DNA of 28,946 bases from Pleurotus djamor. Lineage: Eukaryota; Basidiomycota; Agaricomycetes; Agaricales; Pleurotaceae. The translations under genes and the position numbers were made by a program. A model generated the notes under the pieces. That model saw only the letters and a list, made by a program, of their open reading frames with translations, searched no databases and was not told the DNA's origin. The stretch covers positions 1 through 28,946 of the forward strand of contig JAPEVF010000589.1 in the NCBI GenBank assembly GCA_029747585.1, in the 5' to 3' direction. Numbering within the stretch: position 1 is the stretch's first letter; each line of letters starts with the position of its first letter. Positions 1 to 10,529 of the stretch are shown here, one piece after another.

Positions 1-1289
1 ATTCCCTTTAATTATCGTCACTTCGAAGGCAAGTAGATCTCAGCATCTCTTACATTTCGAGTCATCTGATGCAAATTGACGTAGATGACATGAATCCCCG
101 TGTCCTCAAGACCAGCGGATTCAAGCATCTGGACAGAGTCATCAATATTTGCGCTCAACACGGGATCTACACGATTCTCGACATGCATACTGCTCCAGGT
201 GGTCAGAATACTGATTGGCACTGCGACTCTGGTACACATCAAGCCGCCTTTTGGATTCACAAAGACTTCCAAGACCGCCTCATCTGGCTCTGGGAGGAGC
301 TTGCGAAGCACTACGCCGGAAATAAATGGATTGCTGGTTATAACCCCCTCAACGAGCCCACAGACTCTACCCACACCAGGCTGGTAGAGTGGTACAACCG
401 CGTCTACAAGGCGATTCGAGCTCACGATCCCGACCACACGATATTCTTCGATGGAAATACATTCGCATCTGACTTTTCTCACTTTGGTGACGCTCACAAA
501 AACTGGGAGAACACTGCATATTCCATCCACGATTACTCGACTTTTGGATTTCCCTCGGCAACAGTTCCTTATACGGGTACAGCTGAGCAGAAGAGGCGAT
601 TGAAGAGGAGCTACGAGAAGAAACGAGAATGGATGGATCAACGTGGGCTGTGCGTCTGGAACGGTGAATGGGGGCCCGTTTACGCTCGTAAGCAGTATGA
701 AGGCGAAGCTACGGACAGCATAAACGAGGTTAGATACCACGTTTTAAAGGATCAGTTGGACATCTATAACCAGGTGCGTCGCTTCCCCGCGGTGTCCCTT
801 CATGTCGAGGGCACGCTGACAATATCCCGGGTCTTTCAGGACCGATTGAGTTGGTCTATCTGGCTCTATAAGGATATCGGGTTCCAAGGGATGGTGTATA
901 CCTCCACGGAAACACCATACATGCAACTATTTGCCGATTTCCTCGCTAAAAAGCATCGGCTCGCCGTTGATGCGTGGGGTGCAGACGAACAATATGTTCA
1001 GAAGGTTTATCAACCTCTCATCGATCACGTCATCAAGGAAGTCCCAGAAAGGTTCCGCAATCTATATCCATATCCCGTTTGGACGCTCGGATCTCGAGTT
1101 GGGAGGCTCTCCAGAAACCTGCTTGTCAGCGAATTCTTGATCAAGGAATGGGCCGAACATTTTGTTGGAAAGACTGAGGAAGAGCTCGTAGAAATCGCCG
1201 CTAGCTTCAAATTCGAGAACTGCGTTCATCGCGATGGGTTGAACAAGGTATTGACGGAGAATGCATCGGCGGTAGGTAAAGACGCATAA
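1..1289 (+). CDS. Glycoside hydrolase family 5 protein, 5' end outside window
   Basis: Retaining beta-glycosidase of the GH5 (cellulase-like) fold; substrate and subfamily are not clear from sequence. Exons are 1-28, 85-773 and 840-1289, giving 388 visible residues and a stop at 1287-1289. The first 28 bases encode the tail of an upstream exon (IPFNYRHFE) that joins the next exon as ...HFEDDMNPRVLK, so the true start lies before base 1; the ATG at 69 is inside an intron. The acid/base Glu is in GYNPLNEP (codon 354-356) and the nucleophile Glu in NGEWGP (codon 665-667). The first intron (29-84) begins GC rather than GT. The second (774-839) has a CTGAC branch motif at 816-820; it is 66 nt long without a stop, so it looks like coding sequence, but removing it restores the smooth join YNQ/DRLSWSIWLYKD. 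No signal peptide or membrane segment is visible in this part. Confidence 0.88.
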
Positions 1290-1459
1290 AACGCTGCTCC
1301 GCCTGTCCCGTAGTTGTGTGAATAAACAAGTCGCTTAGCGTTTGGGGCAACTGCTTCGGTTGTCTGGCTGACAAATTCGGTTTGTCGAGGAACCATATCA
1401 ATGGCGTTCCTCACCCACAACCTTTTCCTTCCTGATCATAAGAAAGTCCCGTCGCAAGC

Positions 1460-3037
1460 ATGATCTCCACTTTTGCGAACTTCACAAGCCACAATCGGGA
1501 TAGTCTCATCGGCTCTGACACGGAAAGGCCAAAAAACCGCCCCTGGAGTTCGTTCATTTCCTCGGTTCGTGTTAGGGAGAATGCCACACGCATCGAGACC
1601 CAATTCCCTGATGAATCCGCGTCTACGGCAGTGGAGACGATCGCTGAAGTGGTAGACTCTGAATTGAAACTGCCCAAACGATCTTCTTTGATTGTGGTCA
1701 TCTTGGGAAACTGTCTACTCCAGGTAAGCTTTTCCTGTGGAATATTCCTACCACGAATGCTGATGTGCCTTTAGTTGTCTTTCTTTAGCATTGTATCCTC
1801 GGCTAGTGCGTATTCCGAGCATCTTGGAGGGACTGCAACGTTCTCCGGGCTCGTTATTGGCATACCCACATTATTCTCCGGGATCGCTTTAATACCGATG
1901 ACGAGGATGGACAAAGGTAAGATGGACCACCCAACCCAATCTCTCTTGCGTCCCTGACCATATCTTGTTTCAGGGACGTATTCAGTTCCTCTGACGATAT
2001 CGTATGTGTCCATGTGCTTGGGTGCCATCCTTTACGCATTGGCCTACCCGGCTAATTTCTTGTACCTCATCCTCATCGGGCGCATCGTCTCAGGATTTGG
2101 CTTCACGGCGTTCATGTACTCGAAGCGATACTGCTCTGATCCGAGAATAGTAGGAGTTCGTCGTCGCACCATGCTCGCTAGTTGGCTGGTCATTGGAGCC
2201 GGCTTTGGTTTCAGCGCGGGCCCTTTCTTCAGCGGCCTTCTCTACAAAATCGGATTTCATAACGGCGTCTTCAATGGCTACACCAGCCCCGGGTGGCTAA
2301 TGGCTATCATATGGGCGATTTTTGGAGTGATTGCACACTTCGTCTTCGAGGACGTGCATGGGAGCGTCCAATCCCAGCCTGCTACTGCCCTCAATCCCAT
2401 ACCCGTCCAACCTGATCACCCGGTGAACCCCCCAAGTGAACAACGGCGACCCACAAGAAACCAGTGGGGTGCAATCGTTGCTATGTGCTGGTACGCGATG
2501 ACATGCTTCTTTATACTGGGCGCATGGGAAGCCAACATCCCTGTATTCGCTGCTGCTCGCTTCGGGTTCTCCCCATATGCATCCGGGAACTTGATTGCAT
2601 TGGGTGGAGTGACCGCCCTGCCATTTCTCATCCTCAATGTCATATACGCTAGGAGGTTTCAAGATCGCTCAGTCCTCGCTCTGGGTTCATTCATTGGGCT
2701 CATTGGGCTCTTGATCATGCTCGCGACTCTTCATGTTGATCATGTTACCCCTGCGAGCGTGTATGTTTGCTGGTTCTTGGTGGCACTGGGGTTCAACCTA
2801 GCTACTACGTGCACGCTCAGTTTGCTCTCAAAGCAGCTCCCACCTTCGTGGAATGGCTGGACAAGTATGGCGATCCAGTATAGCAACTACACAGGCCGCG
2901 TTACTGGAGCTGTCTGGGGTGGTGCTGGTGTGAGAGTAGGGATGATGAACTTCATTGGTTTACAAATCGCCATCGTCGGTATTGGGAAATTGTTGCATTT
3001 CACGCTATGGAAGCAGCTAAAAGCCAAGACTGGTTAA
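1460..3037 (+). CDS. Major facilitator superfamily transporter
   Basis: Multi-pass membrane transporter. The cargo is not identifiable; the layout of the first half recalls SPX-MFS/MFSD8-type carriers, which is inference only. Exons are 1460-1723, 1775-1916 and 1974-3037, giving 489 aa. Introns of 51 and 57 nt have clean GT/AG ends. About 11-12 hydrophobic segments are visible. The first begins near residue 77 (SSLIVVILGNC) after a polar N-terminal tail of roughly 75 residues. The MFS-type loop after TM4 (GRIVSGFGF) and a polar, proline-rich central loop (about residues 260-290, after FVFEDVHG) separate the two halves. It starts 170 bp after the GH5 stop on the same strand and ends 39 bp from the stop of the convergent nuclease gene. 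Confidence 0.87.
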
Positions 3038-3076
3038 TTCATGTTGTGCGTATCATATATACTACGTGTGCGCGTC

Positions 3077-4060
3077 CTAGCAAGAGGCGAGTCGGCTCGT
3101 AATGAAGGATTTCTCGGCACTGTCTACGGTGAGACCGTAGAATGATTTAACCTGAACCCACGCTCTGAGATAGGTACAAGCAAAGCTCGCCGAAGGGGGC
3201 ATCCATTGCGCTGGATCTAGGATGGGAATGTGAGCGAACTGAAGTGAAGGTTCTCAACAAACAGTATACCTCTGTCACCTAAGAGAAAGGCGTCAGATAT
3301 CCACACTGGACCGAGATCAGGCAAAACGTACCCTTGGACCTATTGCTGCTGGCAGAGACGGCGATCAATTGCGGCCTGGTCACATCATTGGCAAATGCTT
3401 CTCGTTGAGCTGGGCTCCAGTTCCGAGCGCCTGAAACCCAGGCCTAGGCATGGTTGAGCAGGGATCAAATGCTGAGAGAATAGACGGCCCACCTCTTTCA
3501 ACGGGACGATATGATCCTAGACGAAAGATTTGTCAGGGCGGGGTTCATTGGTACGCTCAGACTCACGATGTCTAGTTGGCTTGAGACAGTGAATGAGAGG
3601 CCATCATAGACTGACACCCAGGTGCCAGAAACGGACTATGCGCAGATCAGGTCTGTTCGGCAAAATATGCAATTATGAATGTATATACCGCGCACGCCGA
3701 GTTTGTGACAACGTTCGTCCCATCTCGCTTCAGGACAGCTGAAGGTGGGCAAGTTAACACTAACTGGTAAGGTACTTCGAGCAAGATCGCACGTACTCTC
3801 ACGGGCATCACAAGTACCCGAGATAATATCCCAGGTCTTGAATAAGTCTCTATTGTATGCTGGAGAATTGGAGTCGGTGGCCACGGTGACTAAACGCTAA
3901 GTTCAGACTTTATCCTAGGATTGTCGAGATCCAACATACGCGATGCCAGCGCCGACCTAGCTGAGGCCGCCGAGAAGGGTGTTGGAAGGGCCCGAGGAAG
4001 AAGAGGGCCTGCCAAAGCGGGCAAAGCACACAGAAGGCTAACGATCAGCGCAGAGAACAT
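3077..4060 (-). CDS. Secreted HNH (DUF1524-like) nuclease
   Basis: Rebuilt from splice signals; no single ORF is longer than a few dozen codons of real sequence. Exons in transcript order: 4060-3940, 3889-3797, 3738-3689, 3635-3567, 3516-3493, 3443-3332, 3278-3270, 3216-3077; 205 aa. Every junction keeps frame and every intron is 49-58 nt with GT/AG. An N-terminal signal peptide (MFSALIVSLLCALPALA) indicates secretion. The family core is clear: YNRDLFKTW, then DIDHIVPLKEAW with the catalytic His of the beta-beta-alpha metal site, SGARNW, and QLIAVSASSNRSKGD ending in the family's Asn/Lys-Gly-Asp block. Families of this type cut nucleic acids; secreted fungal members may scavenge nutrients (inference). 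Exon 7 is only 9 nt. The C-terminus (CTYLRAWVQVK) also matches the family pattern. Confidence 0.88.
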
Positions 4061-4405
4061 GGTAGCACCTGAAGTACTGGTCCTTGGGGAGGTTCGGGGT
4101 GAACTTGGGGGATTGTATTTCCTTGATATAGAGTCGCAGGTATGTCATGAACGGAACAATCTAATCCTTGTGAGCCGACGAGAAAAGACGAAGGTCGCTT
4201 GCTACACATGGTGTCTCTGGGAGTTCCATCTTATCGTGGAGGGGTCCATGCGAGTACAAGAAGGGACTGCCAAAGTGAGTTGCGAATTAAGGCCATACTT
4301 CTATATGTCGATACAAATGTTGTAAATTCCACATGATCCCCTAGCGCCACGTTTGTAGGTGAGCACTCGACGACACTGCCCTATACATAGAAACTCAAGA
4401 ACGTT
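4061..4405. other. Intergenic: nuclease promoter / synthetase 3' region
   Basis: 345 bp between the stop of the valyl-tRNA synthetase and the start of the HNH nuclease, both on the minus strand. A TATATC-like motif (minus strand, 4125-4130) lies about 65 nt upstream of the nuclease ATG and could be a weak TATA element. I see no convincing gene; the open frame on the plus strand here starts without ATG and resembles nothing I recognise. Confidence 0.5.
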
Positions 4406-7400
4406 TTATTTCAATTGCGCGAACATGTTCTTGGAGGCTTCCAGCGTGCTGATCTCGGCTTCCAAAGTCTTCCTCTGTTCACCAGCATGCTTCAGTAGGG
4501 CCTAAAATATCCATAGAAATGACCGACCTTCTCTTCGTTAGCCAATCGGACATTTTCAGGGACGGTATCCTCATAGTCAGGCTGGGATTCGACCTTCACC
4601 ACCTTCTGGAGGTTCAATTTGGCGAGGTCCAGTTTCTTGTCGCATTTTGATATCTCTACATCAAGNTCGACCAAGCCCTGTACATGTGCAGCACGTCAGT
4701 AATGGAGCTACTGTCTGATGGTAAATGATGAAGTACCCGGACGAGCGTGTGTACAGCAACCGAGGCCGTGACGACGGCTCCACCACAGCCTGGAGGGATT
4801 TGTGCTAGCTCCCGTACAACCTGGGCACTCTTGCACCCCTTAGTCAACGTGACGATGGTTGGAATCTGCGACTCGAAGAGCGCCGCCTCTGTCTCTGTTT
4901 GCACATGGAGGAAGACTGCGGGAATTCAGTTAAGCGATGAGAACTTCGGGGTGAAACTCACATTGGATATCAGTTTGTAGATTATACGAAGCCGCAAGAG
5001 ATCGGCCCGTCTTGAGAGCTGAGAAAACCAGATCAAATTGCTTATCTGCGTCTTCAAAGACAAATGCATCATCCTGGCAAGGAGGCATTGAGAGAAACAC
5101 CAATGAAAATGCCAAGATACTCACGAATACCGGGTATGACGAAATCATAATGGACGGCGTAGAATCGTTGGGTCTACGCGGTAGGCGTTGCCAAAGTTCT
5201 TCTGTTACGAATGGCATGAAAGGGTGGAGAAGGCGGAGGCCGTAGTCAAGACATGTATAAAGCGTCTGCTGAGCAGATTTGCGAACTTCGGGGGAGGCTG
5301 CCTCATCAGTCATGGGTTTCATCGCTTCCTATTAACAGGTCAGGTCCAGTCCAAAAGATAAACAAGGAAGGGTACAAACGATGTAGACATCGCACAACTC
5401 ATACAACCAGAAGTTGTAAGCGGCTGTCGTGGCGCTCATGAAATTCCTGTCTGCTAATTGCTTGTTGATTTCGGTAGCCGCGATGTTGAGTTTGTGGAAA
5501 ATCCACTTCTCAACTAGACTCTCTTTGCCGGTCGGCTAGAAGCCACGATGAGAAAACCATATAAGTGGCCGGAAGAAACAGCCACATACCTTGGCCAAGG
5601 GTTCCGGGACAAATGATTCATCAAGCTTCAGCATGGCGAACTTGGTAGCATTGAAGATCTTGTTGCAGAATTTGCGATAGCCTTCCACACGGAGAATTTC
5701 GAGGTTTATGTCGCGACCTAGGAGGAAAAGATAAGATAGCATCCACAAGGGCATGTCTCGGCAATGAGTATGAATTAACGTACCTCCGCCGGAATAGGCA
5801 CACAGAGCAAACCGCAAAGCATCAGTACCACATTGTGGGATGCCCTTGGGGAAATCTTTCTTCTGTCCAAGCTTGGCCTTCTGTATTTCTTTCTCGTCCA
5901 AGTTGCCTTCTGACAACTTTTCGTGCAACGCCTCGAGTGGTAAACCTTGAATAACATCAAGGGGATCGATGACATTTCCAAGGGATTTACTCATTTTACG
6001 GCCATGGGCATCCCGAATCATAGCGTGACAGTAGACCTCTTTGAAAGGAACCTTTCCGGTGAGGTGAATGCCCAATAGCACCATTCGAGCGACCCAGAAG
6101 AATATAATATCCCATCCGGTCTCTAGCAATGATGCGGGGTAGAAGTTTTCAAGGTCGGGCGTCTATAAGGCGGCATAAATTAGGCGATGGAGACAACATC
6201 CTTGTACAGACTCGTACCTTTTCGGGCCAGCCAAGAATTGAGAATGGCCATAGACCAGAGGAGAACCATGTGTCAAGAACGTCGTCATCTTGCTCAAGGG
6301 TGAAGGGCGCATCACCAGCAAGGGCCTTAGCCCGCTCTGTGGCTTGTTCAAGAGTCCTTCCGACAACCCAGTTCACTCCATCGTTGCGCTGGATATTGAT
6401 TGAGATGACAAGAACGCGAAATGAGTTGAAAACTGACGTCCTGTTCCTCTCCTTCAATACGAACGAAGTAGGCAGGACACCTGTGTCCCCACCAAAGTTG
6501 ACGGGATATACACCAATCCTGAATGCCTTCAAGCCAACGGTACCATTCTGCTTCGGATTGTTTAGGTTGGATGTACAACTCGCCGGCTTTCGTCCTCTGA
6601 AAAGACGGTTATATAACCGCTAGGGTCCCGAGCTGAGAGTACGCACCTTGATAGCCTCATCCGCTAGAGGCTTGCAGTTAACCCACCATTGTGGCTTCAA
6701 AAGGGGTTCAATGATATCTCCAGATTTACTGTGATGAGAAGTTAATTTAGTGCAAGAAACCGACGTGATTGTACCTCACCTGCACAATGGAATCTGCATA
6801 GGGTTGTCTTTGGTTTCGACATAAAGTCCGAGGTCCTTCAGGGCCTTCACGACAGCTACTCGACCATGGAACCGCTTCATTCCCTTAAACTTCTCGCCAG
6901 CATTCTCGTTGAACGTTCCATCATCATTGAGGATATTGATGAAAGGCAAATTGTGCCGAACGCCAACTTCGTAATCGTTGGGATCATGGGCAGGAGTTAT
7001 CTTGACAGCACCAGTTCCGAACTCCATGTCGACGATGATGGAATCGGCCACGATGGGGATACGACGATCGATGAAGGGATGCTTAGCGAATTTGCCGTGG
7101 AGATGCTATGGAAAGATGAGACGAGTCCTGTGACAGCAAGGGTATGGTGGGGGTTACCTTGTATCGTGGGTCGTCGGGATGAACAGCAATTGCGGTATCA
7201 CCGAGCATGGTTTCTGGACGGGTGGTGGCTACGATGATTTTCTCCTCTGCATCCTAGGATTCAGCCGACGGCTCAGATCGAAAGTGCGGGCACTACGAAC
7301 CGGAGTCTTCAATTGGGTATGCGAACGAAGTGATAACACCAAACTCGAACTTCTCCTTAGCATCATACCCAGGCACATTCAGAAGGGTTCGACCAGTTAG

Positions 7401-8587
7401 TTGCTTTTGGTCCACCTAAGAGTAGGACGGGTGTGAGTCGTACCCTCAGACCAGTGGAGATGCAAGAATGACCTCCAGGTTGGACAAAGTTGTGTTCAGC
7501 CGAGTACACCAATTGACAAGTCTGTTTGCTCGGTAGATAATACCATCTTCATGGAGACGGCAGAAAGTTTCCACGACGGCTTTTGAGAGGTTCTGTGAAA
7601 GTGCGATCAATTTACCTAGGGAAAGCGCGGGTGAGATATCTAAATACCTCGTCCATGGTAAAAGCGACGCGGTTCCAATCGTAGCTACCACCAAGTCGAT
7701 GCAACTGGTTCGTGATCCGTGACTGATACTCATTCTTCCAGTCCATTACCGTGTCCAAGAACTTCTCTCGCCCAAGGTCATGTCGGGTTTGCCCGGTGGT
7801 CTTGAACAGCCGTTTTTCAACGACAGATTGCGTAGATATACCAGCATGATCGAATCCGGGGACAAATAGCGTGGTCTTGCCCAACATTCGGTTCCTACGC
7901 GACGTTGGAAACGCGTTGCAATTAACATCACGTGACTTACCAACGAATTAATGAATCCTGGATCGCGGTGGTAAGGGCGTGTCCAATGTGTAGGCTACCC
8001 GTAACGTTGGGGGGAGGAGCTGGGACGACGAAGCAGCCTTCTTTCTTGGGTTTCCCATCTGGTCCCATCTGCGGCTCGAAGAATCCTTGTGCACTCCACC
8101 AATCATACCAAGCGGCCTCGATGGCAATGGGGTTGTATCCGCTAGGCATTGGTGCAGAGAGATCTGTTCTCTCAATGAGATGAGAAGTAGCATATATAGA
8201 TGCGACGCACCTTTCTTTTCACCCTTGGGTGTAGTATTTACAAACGCTGGCTCCTCTTCCTTCTTCTCCTTCTCCGCCTTGGCCTTTTTCTCTACGGTTG
8301 GAGCTGCATTAACTTTTGCTGCCTTTGCCGCTAGCTTTGCCTCTTTCTCCAGTCGCTTTGCCTCCTTTTTAGCTATCCCGATAGCGAACGGATGTCAAGA
8401 TTAAGACGAAACGGAGGAAGGGCTGGGACATACCGGCGCTCTTGGTTGGAACCGGGGTCGCATCCGACACATTCGGTGCACTTGCGGAATCAGCGAGCGT
8501 GCTTGCTGTTGCCTGCGACATTCTGGTGAAAACGCGCAGGGAAACTGGAGGTCGGAGGGCAGAATACAGATATCGATGTAAGATCAT
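4406..8587 (-). CDS. Valyl-tRNA synthetase, probable dual mitochondrial/cytosolic
   Basis: Class I aminoacyl-tRNA synthetase that charges tRNA-Val. 19 exons from the inner start: 8521-8434, 8372-8211, 8163-7941, 7894-7648, 7592-7473, 7415-7301, 7246-7158, 7105-6780, 6728-6647, 6596-6438, 6388-6218, 6162-5784, 5717-5590, 5535-5380, 5328-5125, 5073-4962, 4915-4737, 4677-4528, 4474-4406. All phases close, giving 1052 aa, or 1074 aa from the in-frame ATG at 8587. The extra 22 residues are Arg-rich without acidic residues, as in a mitochondrial presequence. Numbering from the outer Met: Lys/Ala-rich extension about 45-95, [15 protein letters not shown] (HIGH at 164-167), editing domain with [43 protein letters not shown] at 672-676, anticodon-binding helices, and a C-terminal coiled coil. 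The ambiguous base at 4666 leaves one Asp/Glu codon uncertain. The symbol in yeast is VAS1. Confidence 0.95.
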
Positions 8588-8730
8588 CCATATATGGTGT
8601 TGGAGGTGTGACTAAACGTGACTCGTTCGAGTGACTGAATAAATGTGACGCGCGTGTGACAAGTGACATTCCCAATTTCGCCTTTCTTCAAGTTCTTGGC
8701 ACACGCCAAATACTCTCAGCCACTACTAGC
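8588..8730. promoter_or_regulatory. Shared divergent promoter, synthetase / Mid1
   Basis: Only 143 bp separate the outer synthetase ATG (minus strand) from the Mid1 ATG (plus strand), or 209 bp from the inner synthetase ATG. The interval contains repeated short GTGAC/GTGTGAC motifs (around 8605-8670) and no clear TATA box. Both promoters and both 5' leaders must fit here. Confidence 0.6.
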
Positions 8731-10231
8731 ATGCTCCCCGAGGCCCTTGTCTGGCTTCTTGCTACTGCGATAGCTCACGCGCAAACAAGACAGCAACTTG
8801 CGCTCAACAATGTCTTTTCCTTCACCAGCCCAACGACGCCCTTTTTCACCTTACCGAACGCTGATCAGGGCACCGTATCCGTAGCGCTATGCGCATCTGG
8901 CTCGTCACCTCGATTCTTCGTGAGCAACTCGTCGACGTCCGACAGTCCTGGATCTACATTGGGGGAAAATGTGTTTGAGATCCAGCTCAATGAAGGAATG
9001 GGAAACTGGACAGGTGCATTTCCGAATGGCGGGGTACTCGGCGTTGAAGGTGCTGGATCAACACCCTTTGAAGTCAGTTTTTCTGATACTGGTGAGTGGT
9101 CTTGAGCGCGCATTTTAGATCGTAGCTGACCTGAATGTAGGTCCTATTCATGAACGCTTGGCCGCTCTTCCATTGCTTGGAGATACCACGTCCAATCAAG
9201 CTCTCATATTTTCTTCCCCCTTCACCAATCTTTTGTTCGAAGAGCCCAAATACCCTAATTACACGCTACCAGCAGCAAATGCTTCCCTTCCCACCCCAAT
9301 AGACACAAGCCCATTCAATTTCACATTATTCCTTTCGCCCACTTCATCGAATACTCTGTCCAGCTTACCCAAAACCGGCTGTGCGCTGCGCTCACAACCA
9401 TCCGAAGGTCGCAGTGAACGCGAGGCACCTTGGCCGAAAGACCAGAATGGTTGGAGAAACCAATGGCTGATCGGGGGACTGACTCCTTCAACGAATTACA
9501 CGGTGTATATTACTCAAGAAGGAACACGCGTCAGCGGACCGATCATGTTCACCACCAAGTCGGCATCGTTTGCTTGCCCTCTTGTTGCGTCACTTCCATA
9601 CTGCCCCGGTATCGCCTATTCCGTTCCTTTACCCCCTCCCCCAGCTGCAGCCCCACTCTACGATGCCACCAGCATTCCAGAAGATATATCTCAACCCATC
9701 ATCTCGGGTATCGCCAATTTCACCGCGTCGCTCCTTACTTTTGCATGTGGTCACGATTATTACTCGCCGTTGGTTTCATGTGCAGATTGTCAACGCGAGT
9801 ATCGCAGATGGTTATGTACCATCAGCTTTCCACGCTGTGGCGAAACGAGTCCAAGCGACCCCGGTTCCTTCACACGAACTCCTGCGTCCCCGAGTGAGAC
9901 GGGGATAGGTGCACAACCAACCGAAGGAGGGCCGCAACAAGTCTTCTCTGCTTTACTACCTCAATCTTCCACAGCACCTCAGCGCAATCCCAATTTTCCG
10001 CAGGCTACACGGGACTGGACGATGCTGTTACCGTGCTTAGAGACCTGTCACGCCGTTGATCGAGCGTGTCCGAACTTCCTGGGCTTTGCATGTCCAGTGA
10101 GGAGATTCAATGCCGCAGCAACTTACGGCGTTGGATACATAGATACTGGGGATCATGATGGGAAACAGGGCGCTGGCGTTGTTGGTGTACCACAAGATCC
10201 TTGGGGGAATGTCTGGTGTAATTATGGTTAA
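8731..10231 (+). CDS. Mid1-type stretch-activated calcium channel subunit
   Basis: Accessory subunit of the fungal high-affinity plasma-membrane Ca2+ channel (Cch1-Mid1), which acts in mechanosensing and in calcium influx under stress. Exons are 8731-9091 and 9141-10231 with a 49-nt intron; 483 aa. The first ATG opens a signal peptide (MLPEALVWLLATAIAHAQ). The middle has many Asn-X-Ser/Thr sites, typical of the heavily glycosylated family. The C-terminal half carries the family's cysteine-rich region: FACGHDYYSPLVSCADCQ, YRRWLCTISFPRC, then LPCLETCHAVDRACPNFLGF and YGVGYID. Length is near the family norm (about 500-600 aa). It is divergently paired with the synthetase gene. Confidence 0.92.
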
Positions 10232-10529
10232 TTTTTGGATATAGGCGACTTGGTATGTCTATTTATGTATCTTTATCAAAACTTATACTATAATACTGTC
10301 GATGACGATTCGAACATCACGGCTGACAACCTGAAGGGGGAGCATCCGGATTCCAAGTCGACTTACAATGCCATCCAACTGCTCCCCTGCTCCCCTGCTC
10401 AAAAGGCTCTCTTATGTAGCCAAGACAACAATTCACATTATATTCAGTTTTCAAGAAGTTACAGTCCAAAAAATGAACTCATATGTCACACTGATTCAAC
10501 ACCGGTAAGATACTTATTTATGTAGAGAC

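Noticed and set aside
18..740. 240-codon open frame on the minus strand opposite the GH5 gene
   Set aside because: It is the antisense shadow of conserved GH5 codons, without any family motif of its own.
3636..3884. 82-codon minus-strand open frame taken as a gene by itself
   Set aside because: Only its first part is real exon (YNRDLFKTW...); the rest is intron and wrong-frame sequence of the nuclease gene.
3921..4325. 134-codon plus-strand open frame
   Set aside because: It begins at TTG, has no motif and lies opposite exon 1 of the HNH nuclease.
4502..4527. 26-nt intron in the last part of the synthetase gene
   Set aside because: Too short; using the next acceptor (4475) gives a 53-nt intron and restores [12 protein letters not shown].
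10380..10401. Short CTGCTCCC tandem repeat between Mid1 and the pectate lyase
   Set aside because: Only about 2.5 units of simple sequence; not a feature worth annotating beyond this note.
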